Assembly (NCBI GenBank): GCA_016188575.1
Contig: JACPHN010000269.1
Coordinates: forward strand, 62,001 to 126,000
Direction of reading: 5' to 3'
From: Candidatus Schekmanbacteria bacterium
GTDB lineage: Bacteria > CSSED10-310 > JACPHN01
DNA: 64,000 bases
The notes under the pieces are model-generated. The model had not been told where the DNA came from. It worked only from the letters and a program-made list of their open reading frames with translations, and made no database searches. How positions within the stretch are numbered: the stretch's first letter is position 1; every line of letters starts with the position of its first letter. Made by a program: the position numbers and the translations under genes. Of this stretch, positions 26,001 through 34,715 are shown piece by piece.

Positions 26001-26903
26001 ATGAGAATCGCCGTATTGTCACAAAACCCCACTTTGTATTCGACGCAGAGGTTAGTCGAAGTGGGCACGGCACGGGGGCATGACGTTCAGGCTGTGGACT
26101 ATCTGCGATGCTACATGACCATTTCGCCAGACAAGCCTTCCGTCATCTATCAGGGGAACCCGCTTGAAGTCGATGCGGTAATTCCGCGAATTGCAGCGTT
26201 GAGCACCTTTTATGGAGCGGCAGTGGTCCGGCAGCTCGAGATGATGGGCGTATTCACCGTCAACAAGTCGATAGCGATCACGCGATCTCGGGACAAGTTG
26301 CGGTGTCACCAACTGCTGGCGGGTGAAGGGATCGGGCAACCGATCACGAGCTTCGCCCACTCGACCAAAGACATCGATGGCGTGATCGATGCCGTGGGTG
26401 GACCGCCGCTAGTTGTCAAGTTGCTCGAGGGGACCCAGGGGGTTGGGGTCGTATTGGCGGAAACGCGTTCGGCGGCGGAATCCGTGATCTCGGTGCTACG
26501 CCTATTGGATGCGAATATCCTCGTTCAGGAGTACATTAAGGAAGCTGGTGGCCAGGACGTGCGGGCGTTCGTAGTGGGGGAGCGGGTGATTGCCGCGATG
26601 CGCCGCATCGCTCCGCCGGGGGAGTTTCGCGCCAACGTGCACCGGGGGGCGCGGTGTCAGCTCGAGCGTCTGACACCGGAGGAGAGAAACATCGCCCGGC
26701 GCGCCGTGCGCATTTTGGGATTGAAGGTCGCTGGCGTCGATATCATCCGCTCCAATCGGGGGCCGGTGGTCTTGGAGGTCAATTCGTCACCGGGGCTTGA
26801 AGGGATCGAGAACATCACCGGGGTCGACATTGCGGCGGCGATCTACGAGCTAATCGAACAGGCCTTGGCGAGTGGGGCCCCAGCAGGAAAGATCGTTGGA
26901 TAG
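26001..26903 (+). CDS. rimK: RimK-type ATP-grasp glutamate ligase
   Basis: Adds glutamate to a protein or peptide C-terminus using ATP; E. coli RimK modifies ribosomal protein S6. 300 residues, normal for the family. Motifs: [10 protein letters not shown] at the start, the ATP-grasp lid and P-loop region [18 protein letters not shown] (about 134-151), [20 protein letters not shown] (about 174-193), the metal-binding [15 protein letters not shown] near 258-272. The segment [13 protein letters not shown] is typical of RimK. GGAG precedes the ATG. It overlaps the zinc-deacylase gene by eight bases, so the two are translationally coupled. S6 (rpsF) is not in the window. Confidence 0.9.
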   Translation: MRIAVLSQNPTLYSTQRLVEVGTARGHDVQAVDYLRCYMTISPDKPSVIYQGNPLEVDAVIPRIAALSTFYGAAVVRQLEMMGVFTVNKSIAITRSRDKLRCHQLLAGEGIGQPITSFAHSTKDIDGVIDAVGGPPLVVKLLEGTQGVGVVLAETRSAAESVISVLRLLDANILVQEYIKEAGGQDVRAFVVGERVIAAMRRIAPPGEFRANVHRGARCQLERLTPEERNIARRAVRILGLKVAGVDIIRSNRGPVVLEVNSSPGLEGIENITGVDIAAAIYELIEQALASGAPAGKIVG

Positions 26904-27861
26904 ATCAGAGCGCGGATATCTTGAAATCGGTGACGTCAGAATCACTCCTGGCAAGAAAAAATTCGGGAGCATCGACGTTACCCGCCTGATTCCGACGGAC
27001 GCGTGGCTGTCGATGCCGGTGGCGGTCTGCTATGGGGTGGAGCCTGGGCCGCGGCTATGGTTGAGCGCGGCGGTCCACGGGGATGAGCTCAACGGGGTGG
27101 AGATCGTGCGCCGGGTGTTGGACGCACTGGATCCCGGGAGGCTTCGAGGCGCGGTCGTGGCGCTGCCGGTAGTAAACGTTTTTGGCTTCATGTATGGTTC
27201 TCGGTATCTTCCGGATCGGCGCGACTTGAACCGCTCGTTCCCGGGATCGGCGCGGGGCACACTGGGTGCGCGGCTGGCGCGCTTGGTGCTGGTGGAAGTG
27301 GTGGATCGATGCTCGCACGGGATCGACCTGCACACGGCGTCCGACCAGCGCACGAACCTGCCGCACGTGCGCGCTGACCTGGAGGATGCGGAAACGCGCC
27401 GTCTGGCGCTGTCATTTGGAGCGCCCGCGGTGGTGCATGCGCGGACACGGGACGGTTCGTTGCGCGAAGCGGCGGTGGAACGGGGGCACCGGGTGCTGGT
27501 ATTCGAGGGCGGAGAGCCGTTGCGGTTCAACGAAGACGTCGTGGAGATCGGGGTAGCGGGGGTGTTGCGGGTGATGGCGGCACTGGAGATGTTGGAGGCG
27601 GGGCCGGCGGCGCCTGGCAGGCCTTCGGTGGTGTTGAAGAAGCCGCGCTGGATCCGCGCGAGTCGGAGTGGCATTGTGCACCTGGCGGTGGATCGCGGGC
27701 AGCGGGTAGAGCGTGGGGATCTGATCGCGCGGATATCGGACGTGTTTGGGAGGCCGCGGGCGACGTTGCGGACGCCGGTATCGGGTGTGGTGTTGGCAGT
27801 GAGCAAGAAGCCGCACGCGAATCAGGGGGACGCGATCGCGAACGTTGGGCGGGTGAGCTAG
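26896..27861 (+). CDS. succinylglutamate desuccinylase/aspartoacylase family protein
   Basis: 321-residue zinc enzyme of the M14-like AstE/AspA family that removes acyl or amino-acid groups. Zinc ligands are visible in VHGDELNG (HxxE, near residue 60) and IDLHTASD (His near 140); substrate-binding LNRSFPG lies between. The last 80 residues form a barrel-sandwich/biotinyl-like part ([33 protein letters not shown]) often present in this subfamily. The start is probably TTG at 26896, with AGGAAAG six bases upstream and an eight-base overlap with rimK; a GTG at 26872 overlaps more. Pairing of RimK with such a deacylase recurs in bacteria, which suggests that it trims or reverses the glutamate modification. 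Inference only. Confidence 0.85.
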   Translation: MDRSERGYLEIGDVRITPGKKKFGSIDVTRLIPTDAWLSMPVAVCYGVEPGPRLWLSAAVHGDELNGVEIVRRVLDALDPGRLRGAVVALPVVNVFGFMYGSRYLPDRRDLNRSFPGSARGTLGARLARLVLVEVVDRCSHGIDLHTASDQRTNLPHVRADLEDAETRRLALSFGAPAVVHARTRDGSLREAAVERGHRVLVFEGGEPLRFNEDVVEIGVAGVLRVMAALEMLEAGPAAPGRPSVVLKKPRWIRASRSGIVHLAVDRGQRVERGDLIARISDVFGRPRATLRTPVSGVVLAVSKKPHANQGDAIANVGRVS

Positions 27862-27932
27862 GCGGGCTCGTGGGCGTAGGTGGCGGGTTTTTGGTGGCGC
27901 CGTCAATGTCCGATAATGGATATTATGTAAAG

Positions 27933-28109
27933 TCACGGCCGCGCTGCCTCCCCGCTCATTCCAGCCGCCGAATCACCCCATACACCCCCGCCTCCAGAAA
28001 TACCGCCTGCCCCAACCGCCGCCACCGTGGACACGAGCGCGATGGGGCCAGGGATCAGCGACGGCCGCCACTGGCGCTTGTCGATGGGGTAGTCAACCAT
28101 CGCGGTCAC
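27933..28109 (-). pseudogene. N-terminal fragment of a flavin reductase-like protein
   Basis: A GTG at 28109 with GGAGGGTGA upstream starts a 58-codon frame reading MTAMVDYPIDKRQWRPSLIP then GPIALVSTV. This is the conserved N-terminus of flavin reductase (FMN-binding split-barrel) family proteins, which continue with a DxxGxPNxAP segment. Here the match ends at STVAAVG and turns into a Gly-rich run with a stop. The rest of the gene is missing, and the ALDH gene ends 60 bp away on the same strand. I read it as a truncated relic. The remaining bases 27862-27932 and 28110-28171 hold nothing else I can name. Confidence 0.5.
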
Positions 28110-28171
28110 GATGTCACCCTCCCGCCGCGTACCGCCTCCCGGCCGCGGCTCATGCCGGCGGACGGCAGCGC

Positions 28172-29734
28172 CTACAGTCTGCCAAGCGTATCCAGGCCGT
28201 GGGCAAGCCGTTCGAGGACCCCGAGCATCCTGTCGCCGAAGGCCCGAGAATACGGATGCCACCAAAGCTCGCGCTTGAGGCTGACCGGAAAGCGGTCCGA
28301 CGTGACGACGCGTTTCTCACACATCGCCAGCAGCCCCTCTTCACCGTGTACGCGTCCGATGCCGCTCGCCTTCACCCCACCAAACGGGAGCTCCGGAAAG
28401 GCGTACGTTACCAGCACGTCATTGACCACGACGGTGCCCGCGCGCAAGCGCTCGGCGACCCGCCGCGCGCGTGCCTTGTTGCCGCCGAACACGTACGCGT
28501 TGAGGCCAAGGTGCGAATCGTTGGCAAGGCGCACGGCTTCTTCCTCATCCTTTACTTTCATTACCGGGAGCGCCGGGCCAAAAATCTCCTCGTGCATGAT
28601 CGGCATGTCCTGTGCGCACTCGGCGACGATCGTGGGCGGGTAAAACTGGCCGATGCCCTCCCGCCGCCATCCTCCCGTGAGAGCTCGCGCACCGCGAGCC
28701 ACTGCGTCCCGCACCAAGTCGTCGACGACGTCGATCTGGCGCGGCATGGTCATGGCGCCCATGTCCACCTCGCCGGCCGCCGGATCGCCCTGGCGCAGCA
28801 AGCTCACGAGCTCCGTCATGCGGGACAGCAAGCGATCATGGATTGCCTCGACGGCGTAGACGCGTTCCACGGCCACGCAGGTCTGGCCGCAGTTGGCGAA
28901 CTTTCCCCAGACGATCGCGCGCGCCGCCCGCTCGACATCGGCGTCTTCGAGCACGACCGCTGGCGCTTTCCCACCAAGCTCGAGCGTGCACGGAAGCAGC
29001 CGCTCGGCGCACGCCGCCGCGACGCGCCGCCCCACAGCAACGCTGCCCGTGAAGGTGATCTTGTCCACCCCTCCTTCGATCAATGCCCCGCCCGTCGGCC
29101 CGTATCCCGTTACCACCTGAAAAAGATCGACGGGCATACCGCTGTCGTCGAAAATCTCCTTGAGCTTCAGAGCAACGAGGGGCGTCCACTCACTGGGTTT
29201 CAGTGCCACGCCATTGCCGCCAACGATGGCGGTCACGATGTCGCTCATCGGGATCGAGCACGGGTAGTTCCATGGGCTGATGACGCCGACTACGCCGAGG
29301 GGGACGTGGTGAATCGTTGAGCTCTTGTAGATAGAAAGGCCCCAGGAGCTGCGCTTGCGCGGGCGCAGGAACTTGGGCGCCTTGGCCGCATAATAGGTCA
29401 TCAGCATGACCGGCGGGGACACCTCCGCCAGTATTGCTTCCTCGCGCGTCTTGCCGTTTTCACGGACGAGCAGATCGATGATCTCTTCTGCTCGCTGCAG
29501 AAAATGGTCCCGCCATTTCCTCACGAGCCGTGCGCGCTCGGTCACGGCGACCTTTGCCCACGACGCCTGTGCCTTGCGAGCGACACCGATGGCATCGCGC
29601 ACCTGATCCGCTGTGAAGACGGGGACTGATCCGAGCTCTTCGCCAGTTGCAGGTCCGCGCACCGCGATTTGATCGGTCACCGCCGTAGGGGTGACGCGCG
29701 GCGCCACCGGTCGTTCTTGTACAGTTGTCGTCAT
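28172..29734 (-). CDS. NAD(P)-dependent aldehyde dehydrogenase
   Basis: 520 residues of the ALDH superfamily: oxidises an aldehyde to the acid. Motifs: VVGVISPWNYPCSIPM (cofactor pocket, about 148-163), ITFTGSVAVGRRV (about 226-238), the catalytic Glu in LELGGKAP (about 255) and catalytic Cys in ANCGQTCVAVERVY (about 282-295), EEIFGPALPVM (about 382). The C-terminal extension (SLKRELWWHPYS) resembles that of the broad-specificity SSADH-like group used with long-chain or aromatic aldehydes. Start at the ATG at 29734 with GAGGA upstream; a frame to 29770 lacks a site. It is the last gene of an operon tetR-SDR-unknown-ALDH on the minus strand, which suggests an alcohol-to-aldehyde-to-acid pathway with the SDR. 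Confidence 0.92.
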   Translation of the reverse strand: MTTTVQERPVAPRVTPTAVTDQIAVRGPATGEELGSVPVFTADQVRDAIGVARKAQASWAKVAVTERARLVRKWRDHFLQRAEEIIDLLVRENGKTREEAILAEVSPPVMLMTYYAAKAPKFLRPRKRSSWGLSIYKSSTIHHVPLGVVGVISPWNYPCSIPMSDIVTAIVGGNGVALKPSEWTPLVALKLKEIFDDSGMPVDLFQVVTGYGPTGGALIEGGVDKITFTGSVAVGRRVAAACAERLLPCTLELGGKAPAVVLEDADVERAARAIVWGKFANCGQTCVAVERVYAVEAIHDRLLSRMTELVSLLRQGDPAAGEVDMGAMTMPRQIDVVDDLVRDAVARGARALTGGWRREGIGQFYPPTIVAECAQDMPIMHEEIFGPALPVMKVKDEEEAVRLANDSHLGLNAYVFGGNKARARRVAERLRAGTVVVNDVLVTYAFPELPFGGVKASGIGRVHGEEGLLAMCEKRVVTSDRFPVSLKRELWWHPYSRAFGDRMLGVLERLAHGLDTLGRL

Positions 29735-29832
29735 GCCAATCCTCTGCTCAGGTGGGAGCCCCTTCCCCACGCCCGCGCCCGTGGGCGCGAGGAAAGGGAC
29801 GCAAGAATGCTCAGACGGCGCGGCGCGGATCT

Positions 29833-30336
29833 CTACGCCAAGCGCAAGCTGGCGATGAACGCGGGAGCAGTCCGGAAGCGGAAAAACGTGATCGACCGCG
29901 AGACCAGCTCTCCCGAGGTCTCGTCCACGAGCTCACCATAGCACGTCGTGTGGGAAACGTGGAGATTCCAGGGCCAGATGTTGACTTTTTCGCCGACGAA
30001 CCGGAAACTCCTCCCTGCGTTGCTGAAGCGAAAATCGTAGCGGATCTTGCGCTCGGTGAAATATCGCAGCGCAAGCGTTCCCGAACACGGCGCGTCGACA
30101 CAGAGGCCATCCACCGTGACCGTGCCGTCCAACGGCTGCGTGAGGAACTCGTCGCCCCAGGGGTTGAGCCACTTGAAGAGGTTGGTGGGTCCCCAGGTTA
30201 CGCGAAAAGACATCGGCCGGCGCTCACCCGGCCCATGCCCCGGCTGGAACTCGTGCTCGCCGCTCATCACCTCGTCCATCTTGAAGCCGATACGCCGCTC
30301 GGACGCCAATCTCGCAATCGTGCTCATCGTCGCCAT
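29833..30336 (-). CDS. conserved-looking hypothetical protein of the SDR/ALDH operon
   Basis: 167 residues, soluble, no signal or membrane segment. It is rich in predicted beta strands and aromatic residues: MSFRVTWGPTNLFKWLNPWG (about 42-61), LTQPLDGTVTVDGLCVDAPC (about 65-84), GTLALRYFTERKIRYDFRFS (about 86-105), FVGEKVNIWPWNLHVSHTTC (about 112-131). The pattern suggests a small beta-barrel, such as a lipocalin- or START-like ligand binder, but I recognise no family. It is 18 bp after the SDR gene and about 100 bp before the ALDH gene, so a role in the same pathway (carrier or dissociated subunit) is reasonable. The start at 30336 is preceded by GGAAGAGATG. Confidence 0.65.
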   Translation of the reverse strand: MATMSTIARLASERRIGFKMDEVMSGEHEFQPGHGPGERRPMSFRVTWGPTNLFKWLNPWGDEFLTQPLDGTVTVDGLCVDAPCSGTLALRYFTERKIRYDFRFSNAGRSFRFVGEKVNIWPWNLHVSHTTCYGELVDETSGELVSRSITFFRFRTAPAFIASLRLA

Positions 30337-30354
30337 GTCATCTCTTCCTTCCCA

Positions 30355-31224
30355 CTAGCTCGCCATCGCCTGCGCCGCCGGACTCGGCTTGGCCGACTCC
30401 TGCCGCGTCTTTTCTTGAGCTCCACCCGCCAGGAACCAGTTCGCCATCAAGGCCATGCCGTCGCCAACGAGCGGCAACGCCTTGGCGATGCTTCCAACGG
30501 AGTTGATAATGCTCACCATCTCCACTTTCTTCTTTCGCGACACGGCCTTGAACACGATCCGGCCGACAGTCTCGGGCTTCATCGAATAGTAGGGCACTAG
30601 CCGCATCGAGAGCTTCTGGCCAAACGTCTTGGACTCGACGTCCTTGTAGAAACCGGTATTCACCATGAACGGATAAATCGTCGTAACGCGAACTCCGTAC
30701 TTCCGCACCTCAACCTGCAGAATCTCAGATACCGCGCCCAGAGCCGCCTTCACGGTCGCGTACGCACCCCACGTCGGCAACCGGAAAAAGGCCTGGCCAG
30801 AAGAGACGTTTGCGATCTGCCCCGAGCGGCGCTCGATCATGTGCGGCAGGAACGCATACATGTGGTATAGAGGTCCCCAGAAGTTTACCGCCACCAGGCG
30901 CTCCCACGTCTCGATCGGGGTCTGCGATAGCTCTCCGGCGTAGCCGATACCGGCATTGTTCACGAGCACGTCCAGTCCGCCGAGGTCATCAATTACCCAA
31001 CGGGCGAGCTCCTCCACCTGAGCACGGCTGGACACGTCGAGCGCCCGCGTGTGCACCTGCGCACCCAGCGCGCGAAGCTCCCCCGCCACGTCCTCAAGTG
31101 CGTCGGCGTTGATGTCCGTCAACACGAGATCGTACCCCGCCTGGGCAAACTCCCGCGCCGTGCAACGGCCGATGCCCGTGCCCGCCCCCGTAATCAAGGC
31201 TCTTTTTCCCGCTCCTGTCTTCAT
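30355..31224 (-). CDS. short-chain dehydrogenase/reductase
   Basis: 289-residue NAD(P)-dependent oxidoreductase of the classical SDR type. The cofactor site is TGAGTGIG (about 12-19), NNAG lies near 88-91, the active-site Ser in NVSSG (about 139) and the catalytic Tyr/Lys in YATVK (about 154-158). The C-terminus extends about 35 residues past the usual end, with a hydrophobic segment (PLVGDGMALMANWFLAGGA) often seen in SDRs acting on membrane-bound or long-chain substrates. Its ATG overlaps the tetR stop (ATGA), so it is translationally coupled to the regulator. Regulated by that TetR protein in all likelihood; substrate not predictable. Confidence 0.9.
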   Translation of the reverse strand: MKTGAGKRALITGAGTGIGRCTAREFAQAGYDLVLTDINADALEDVAGELRALGAQVHTRALDVSSRAQVEELARWVIDDLGGLDVLVNNAGIGYAGELSQTPIETWERLVAVNFWGPLYHMYAFLPHMIERRSGQIANVSSGQAFFRLPTWGAYATVKAALGAVSEILQVEVRKYGVRVTTIYPFMVNTGFYKDVESKTFGQKLSMRLVPYYSMKPETVGRIVFKAVSRKKKVEMVSIINSVGSIAKALPLVGDGMALMANWFLAGGAQEKTRQESAKPSPAAQAMAS

Positions 31225-31892
31225 CTGTTCTCTCCTTCACCGCTCGGGACCATTGTCAGGCGCATGCGAGGATCGCCGAAGCCAAAGAACGCCAAGTCGA
31301 CGATCTCTTCGATGACGCGATCCAATGCGGACGTGGCGAAGCGCCCTTTCGCCCACGTCTCGACCAACCGCAAGGCGATTCCGATCAACGCCTGTCCGAC
31401 AACCTCAGTGTTGCAGTGCCGCGCGAACCCCATCAGGATCGCATGCTGCAGATAAAAGCCGGCCAGCGCCGCGAAGCGGTTCAACATCGCGTCCAGCTTC
31501 GCTGCCATCGCCGGGCTGATCGTCGGGGCTTCGCGTAGAAAAAAGAGCACCAGCTCCCGGTTTTCCTCGAAGATCGCAGCCAGTTTCTTGGTGGCGGCCA
31601 GCGACGCGGCGCGATACTCCTCGGCGTTTTTCGGAAGGTTGGCGCTCATATCGGCAAACTGCGCGAGCATCCGCTCGATGAATCCGTCAACGAGCGTCGA
31701 AAAGACGTCTTCCTTGTCTCTGAAGAATCGGTAGAAGGTTCCCTGACCCACGCCGGCCTCGGCGACAATGTCGGAGATGACGGTCTTGTGGTAGCCGGTT
31801 CCCAGGAAGACGCGCGCGGCTGCCGCCAGCAGCGACTGGCGGGTCCGTTCCTTGCGCTCCTGATCACTGGTTTTGCGGGTCTTGGTGACCAT
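31221..31892 (-). CDS. TetR-family transcriptional regulator
   Basis: 223 residues. The N-terminal helix-turn-helix is typical: SLLAAAARVFLGTGYHKTVISDIVAEAGVGQGTFYRFFRDKEDVF (about 22-66, broken here by the turn at GVGQGT). The C-terminal ligand domain is helical with a hydrophobic core (AALAGFYLQHAILMGFARH). The start at 31892 (MVTKTRK) follows from homology; the frame is open to 31964. It heads the operon with the SDR, so autoregulation is likely. A short inverted repeat, GACG-GACT-CGTC (31951-31962), lies 60 bp upstream and could be the operator, with low confidence. The 250-bp divergent spacer to the pirin gene holds nothing else clear. Confidence 0.88.
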   Translation of the reverse strand: MVTKTRKTSDQERKERTRQSLLAAAARVFLGTGYHKTVISDIVAEAGVGQGTFYRFFRDKEDVFSTLVDGFIERMLAQFADMSANLPKNAEEYRAASLAATKKLAAIFEENRELVLFFLREAPTISPAMAAKLDAMLNRFAALAGFYLQHAILMGFARHCNTEVVGQALIGIALRLVETWAKGRFATSALDRVIEEIVDLAFFGFGDPRMRLTMVPSGEGENR

Positions 31893-32142
31893 CTGCGGGA
31901 TGCCTCGCGGGGTGACGGCCTGATCTTGAGTACACCATATAAGCCAAACGGACGGACTCGTCAATCTCGTTTTGCGGCCTGGCGTCGCCCACCTGGCGGT
32001 TATACATACTTAACAAGATCCCTTTTCTCGGCGTCGGCCGAATATCGGGTGATGCTCCCCTACAAGTGTCCACGCGCACTGCGCTCGCCATGGTCCAAGC
32101 CACATTCCGCCGGCGCCCGTTCCTTTTTCCCGGGAGGGCTTC

Positions 32143-33066
32143 ATGTCGATCCGCCCTGTTCATCACACCGCTACCGCGCGCCCCGCCGTGGAAGGCGCCG
32201 GCGTGCGACTTCGCCGCGCATTTGGGTTCGGCGAAACCGCCGGCTGCGATCCGTTCCTGCTCCTGGACGACTTCCGCAGCGATCTCCCTCAGGACTACAT
32301 CGCCGGTTTTCCCTGGCACCCCCACCGCGGCATCGAGACCATCACCTACGTGCTCGCGGGTTCGGTCGAGCACGGCGACAGTCTGGGCAACAGCGGCGCC
32401 ATTTCCCCGGGTGGCGTCCAGTGGATGACCGCGGGTAGTGGCATCATCCACCAGGAAATGCCTCGCGGCGACGGTCATGGCCGGATGCATGGATTCCAGC
32501 TCTGGGCGAATCTGCCCGCCGCACTGAAGATGACTGCCCCCAGGTATCAGGACATCACCGCGGCGGACATTCCGGAAGTCGTCGAAGACGACGGTGCGCG
32601 CATTCGCGTTATCTGCGGCGCTGCCTACGGAATCCGCGGGCCGGTGGACGGCGTCGCCGCCGACCCATGCTACCTGGACGTTTGCCTCCCCCCCCTGTGC
32701 CGCAAGCGCCTGCGGGTCGAGATCGATCGCAATGCCTTCGCCTACGTGTTCTCGGGTTCGGCGCTGTTTCGCGACGCGAGTGAACCGCGCCCCGTGCAGA
32801 CGGACTATGTCCTGCCACAGCCCGTGCCGGGCGAGCTGATGGGCAATCGCACGCTCGTCGTCTTCGCCCGCGGCGACGAAGCTTTCGTGCAGTCGGGTGA
32901 CGAAGGAGCGAGATTCCTGCTGGTTTCAGGACAGCCGATACGCGAGCCCGTTGCCTGGTACGGCCCCATTGTGATGAACACCGAGCAAGAGCTGCGCCAG
33001 GCGTTTGCCGAGTATCGCAACGGAACGTTTCTCAAACACCCGCTCCCGGCGGCGAATCCGAAATAA
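32143..33066 (+). CDS. pirin family protein
   Basis: 307-residue bicupin. The N-terminal cupin has the full pirin signature: FPWHPHRGIETITYVLAGSVEHGDSLGN with the metal-binding His residues (about 63-80), GGVQWMTAGSGIIHQEMP (about 91-108) and FQLWANLP (about 120-127). The C-terminal cupin (RVEIDRNAFAYVFSGSALF; WYGPIVMNT near the end) is present and of normal length. Pirins bind iron; some bacterial members have quercetin dioxygenase activity and others bind enzymes, so the function here is open. GGGAGGG precedes the ATG. It is divergent from tetR and convergent with the DHCR24-like gene. Confidence 0.92.
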   Translation: MSIRPVHHTATARPAVEGAGVRLRRAFGFGETAGCDPFLLLDDFRSDLPQDYIAGFPWHPHRGIETITYVLAGSVEHGDSLGNSGAISPGGVQWMTAGSGIIHQEMPRGDGHGRMHGFQLWANLPAALKMTAPRYQDITAADIPEVVEDDGARIRVICGAAYGIRGPVDGVAADPCYLDVCLPPLCRKRLRVEIDRNAFAYVFSGSALFRDASEPRPVQTDYVLPQPVPGELMGNRTLVVFARGDEAFVQSGDEGARFLLVSGQPIREPVAWYGPIVMNTEQELRQAFAEYRNGTFLKHPLPAANPK

Positions 33067-33086
33067 AGCGACCGGGCGCAAGCACG

Positions 33087-34517
33087 CTATCCGTCCTTTG
33101 CCTTCGTCCGGTTGGCGCGCCATTCATACCAGAGATTCACCAGGCGCCAGGCGGGAATTTTCCCCTGCTTGCCGGTTTTCGGCATGAACTTGATCTTGCG
33201 CTCGATGGGCACAAACGCGTCAGCGGCGTGATACGCCGCCTTTACGCGCTCATAGGCCGCCAGGTCGTAAATCTCGGCAAGCTCCTCGCGCGTCAAGTAA
33301 CAGACGCCCCACATGGCGGGGAGGTCGACAAACGTCTGCAGAGCGCGCATGGCATCGATATTTCGATAGGGCTTGACCCGGGGCTCGCCGTAGATGCCGA
33401 TATCGACTGCCAGGACCGCGCGCCGGTCGCGCCGCTTGTTCTGTGCGAACACCATGTCGACGTCGCCAATCCGCGCCGGGCAGTTCCAGAGCGGATAAAC
33501 CTTCAAGTTTTTCTCCACGTATTCAATCCCCTCACCGAGACGCTCGACGGCGACAACCATGTCCTGGTTGATCATGCAGCGTTCGCCGAGCTCCACGGGG
33601 AGGCTTGAGCGAAAGCCCGTCTCCCGCACCTTGCGCTCGGCTTCACGGTCGAGGTAAGCACGGCCGGCGGGTTTTTCGATGAATCCTCTCAGGTTGGCGA
33701 TGATGCCGGTCAGCCACATCAGGCTGCGCTGATGCCGGAACATGTACTGGTAGCTGGGGACGAGGTCTTCCCCACCGGTCTGGGCACGCTCCCGGACGTG
33801 CTGATAGTACCACGGGTTGCCGTGGCGCATCGCCTCGTAGCGATCCAGACCATTCGCCGCGTCGCTGAAATCGCTCGTAATGAGCGCGTAACAGCGCGGC
33901 GCCAGCACCAGTCCCTCGACGAAACTGTGCTCGTCCAGAGCCGTGCGAAACTCGCGGCAGTAGGCCGGCAGCTCCGTGAATAACCGGTATCGGGAGCGCA
34001 CGAACGGCAAGGCGTCGACCAGTCGAACCGTGGCCCGCGTGACCACTCCGAGCGTGCCATACGACCCCGGCAATGTCGAGAAAAGGTCGCGATGACTGTC
34101 TCGGCTCGCCGTCACGACGTCACCACTGCCGAGCACAACCTCAATGTCCTCGATCGTGTTCGGAAAGACCCCGTAGCGGTGCGACGAGCTCTCGATGCCG
34201 AGCCCGTTGATGAGGCCGGAAATCGTGAAGGTTTCAAACTCGGGCACCACGGGCGGCAGCATGCCCGCAGCAAACGTCGCCTTACAGAGCTGTCCGAGCG
34301 TAACCTGTCCTTCGACCACCGCTACCTTCCGGGCCGTGTCGATGCCGAGAATTTCCCCGAGCGCCTCGACGCTGACGGGGTGGCAATCGCTCTTGTAGCC
34401 AAGGTCGTGGGGACTGTGCCCTGGGTGTCGTTTGGAAATGGTCAGCCTGCGACCCGCGGGTCGCGCGCGCACCTGCTGCTGCACGGCAGCCAGTTTTTCT
34501 TCGTGAGATGGGGTCAT
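33087..34517 (-). CDS. FAD-binding oxidoreductase, DHCR24/DIMINUTO-like
   Basis: 476 residues. The N-terminal half is a PCMH-type FAD domain. VSVEALGEIL and VAVVEGQVTLGQLCKATFAAG are followed by GLGIESSSHRYG and FPNTIEDIEVVLGSGDVVTA, nearly the wording of human delta24-sterol reductase (GTHIESSSHKYG, then LVLADG). The C-terminal half keeps LKVYPLWNCPARI and VDIGIYGEPRVKP. In eukaryotes the enzyme reduces the sterol side chain. Bacterial members may reduce sterols, hopanoids, carotenoids or other isoprenoids; no sterol genes lie in this window, so the substrate is open. There is no membrane anchor at the N-terminus, unlike the eukaryotic protein. Convergent with pirin; divergent from proline dehydrogenase. 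Confidence 0.8.
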   Translation of the reverse strand: MTPSHEEKLAAVQQQVRARPAGRRLTISKRHPGHSPHDLGYKSDCHPVSVEALGEILGIDTARKVAVVEGQVTLGQLCKATFAAGMLPPVVPEFETFTISGLINGLGIESSSHRYGVFPNTIEDIEVVLGSGDVVTASRDSHRDLFSTLPGSYGTLGVVTRATVRLVDALPFVRSRYRLFTELPAYCREFRTALDEHSFVEGLVLAPRCYALITSDFSDAANGLDRYEAMRHGNPWYYQHVRERAQTGGEDLVPSYQYMFRHQRSLMWLTGIIANLRGFIEKPAGRAYLDREAERKVRETGFRSSLPVELGERCMINQDMVVAVERLGEGIEYVEKNLKVYPLWNCPARIGDVDMVFAQNKRRDRRAVLAVDIGIYGEPRVKPYRNIDAMRALQTFVDLPAMWGVCYLTREELAEIYDLAAYERVKAAYHAADAFVPIERKIKFMPKTGKQGKIPAWRLVNLWYEWRANRTKAKDG

Positions 34518-34715
34518 GGCGAGCTCTCGGAGTCGATCGGTGTGCTCGGGGATTGCCGGGACATCTTATGGCGCAGGCCCGCGGCGCACAATCACAGCCG
34601 GGGAAGAACCGAAGCTCTGTGCAGGCAACTCCAGCCGCTCTATACTGCTTGCGCGCCAACGGGTCGCTGCGATCGGGCTGAGGACCCGCCTAGTGGAGCT
34701 TCCGGAGACAGACAA

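Noticed and set aside
29755-29800. G/C hairpin near the ALDH start as a further repeat copy
   Set aside because: Only a general resemblance to the central hairpin; no CTGAATCCACC end or internal block.
34092-34715. 208-codon N-terminal extension of proline dehydrogenase
   Set aside because: Antisense to the DHCR24-like gene; the ATG at 34716 has a ribosome site and gives the normal length.
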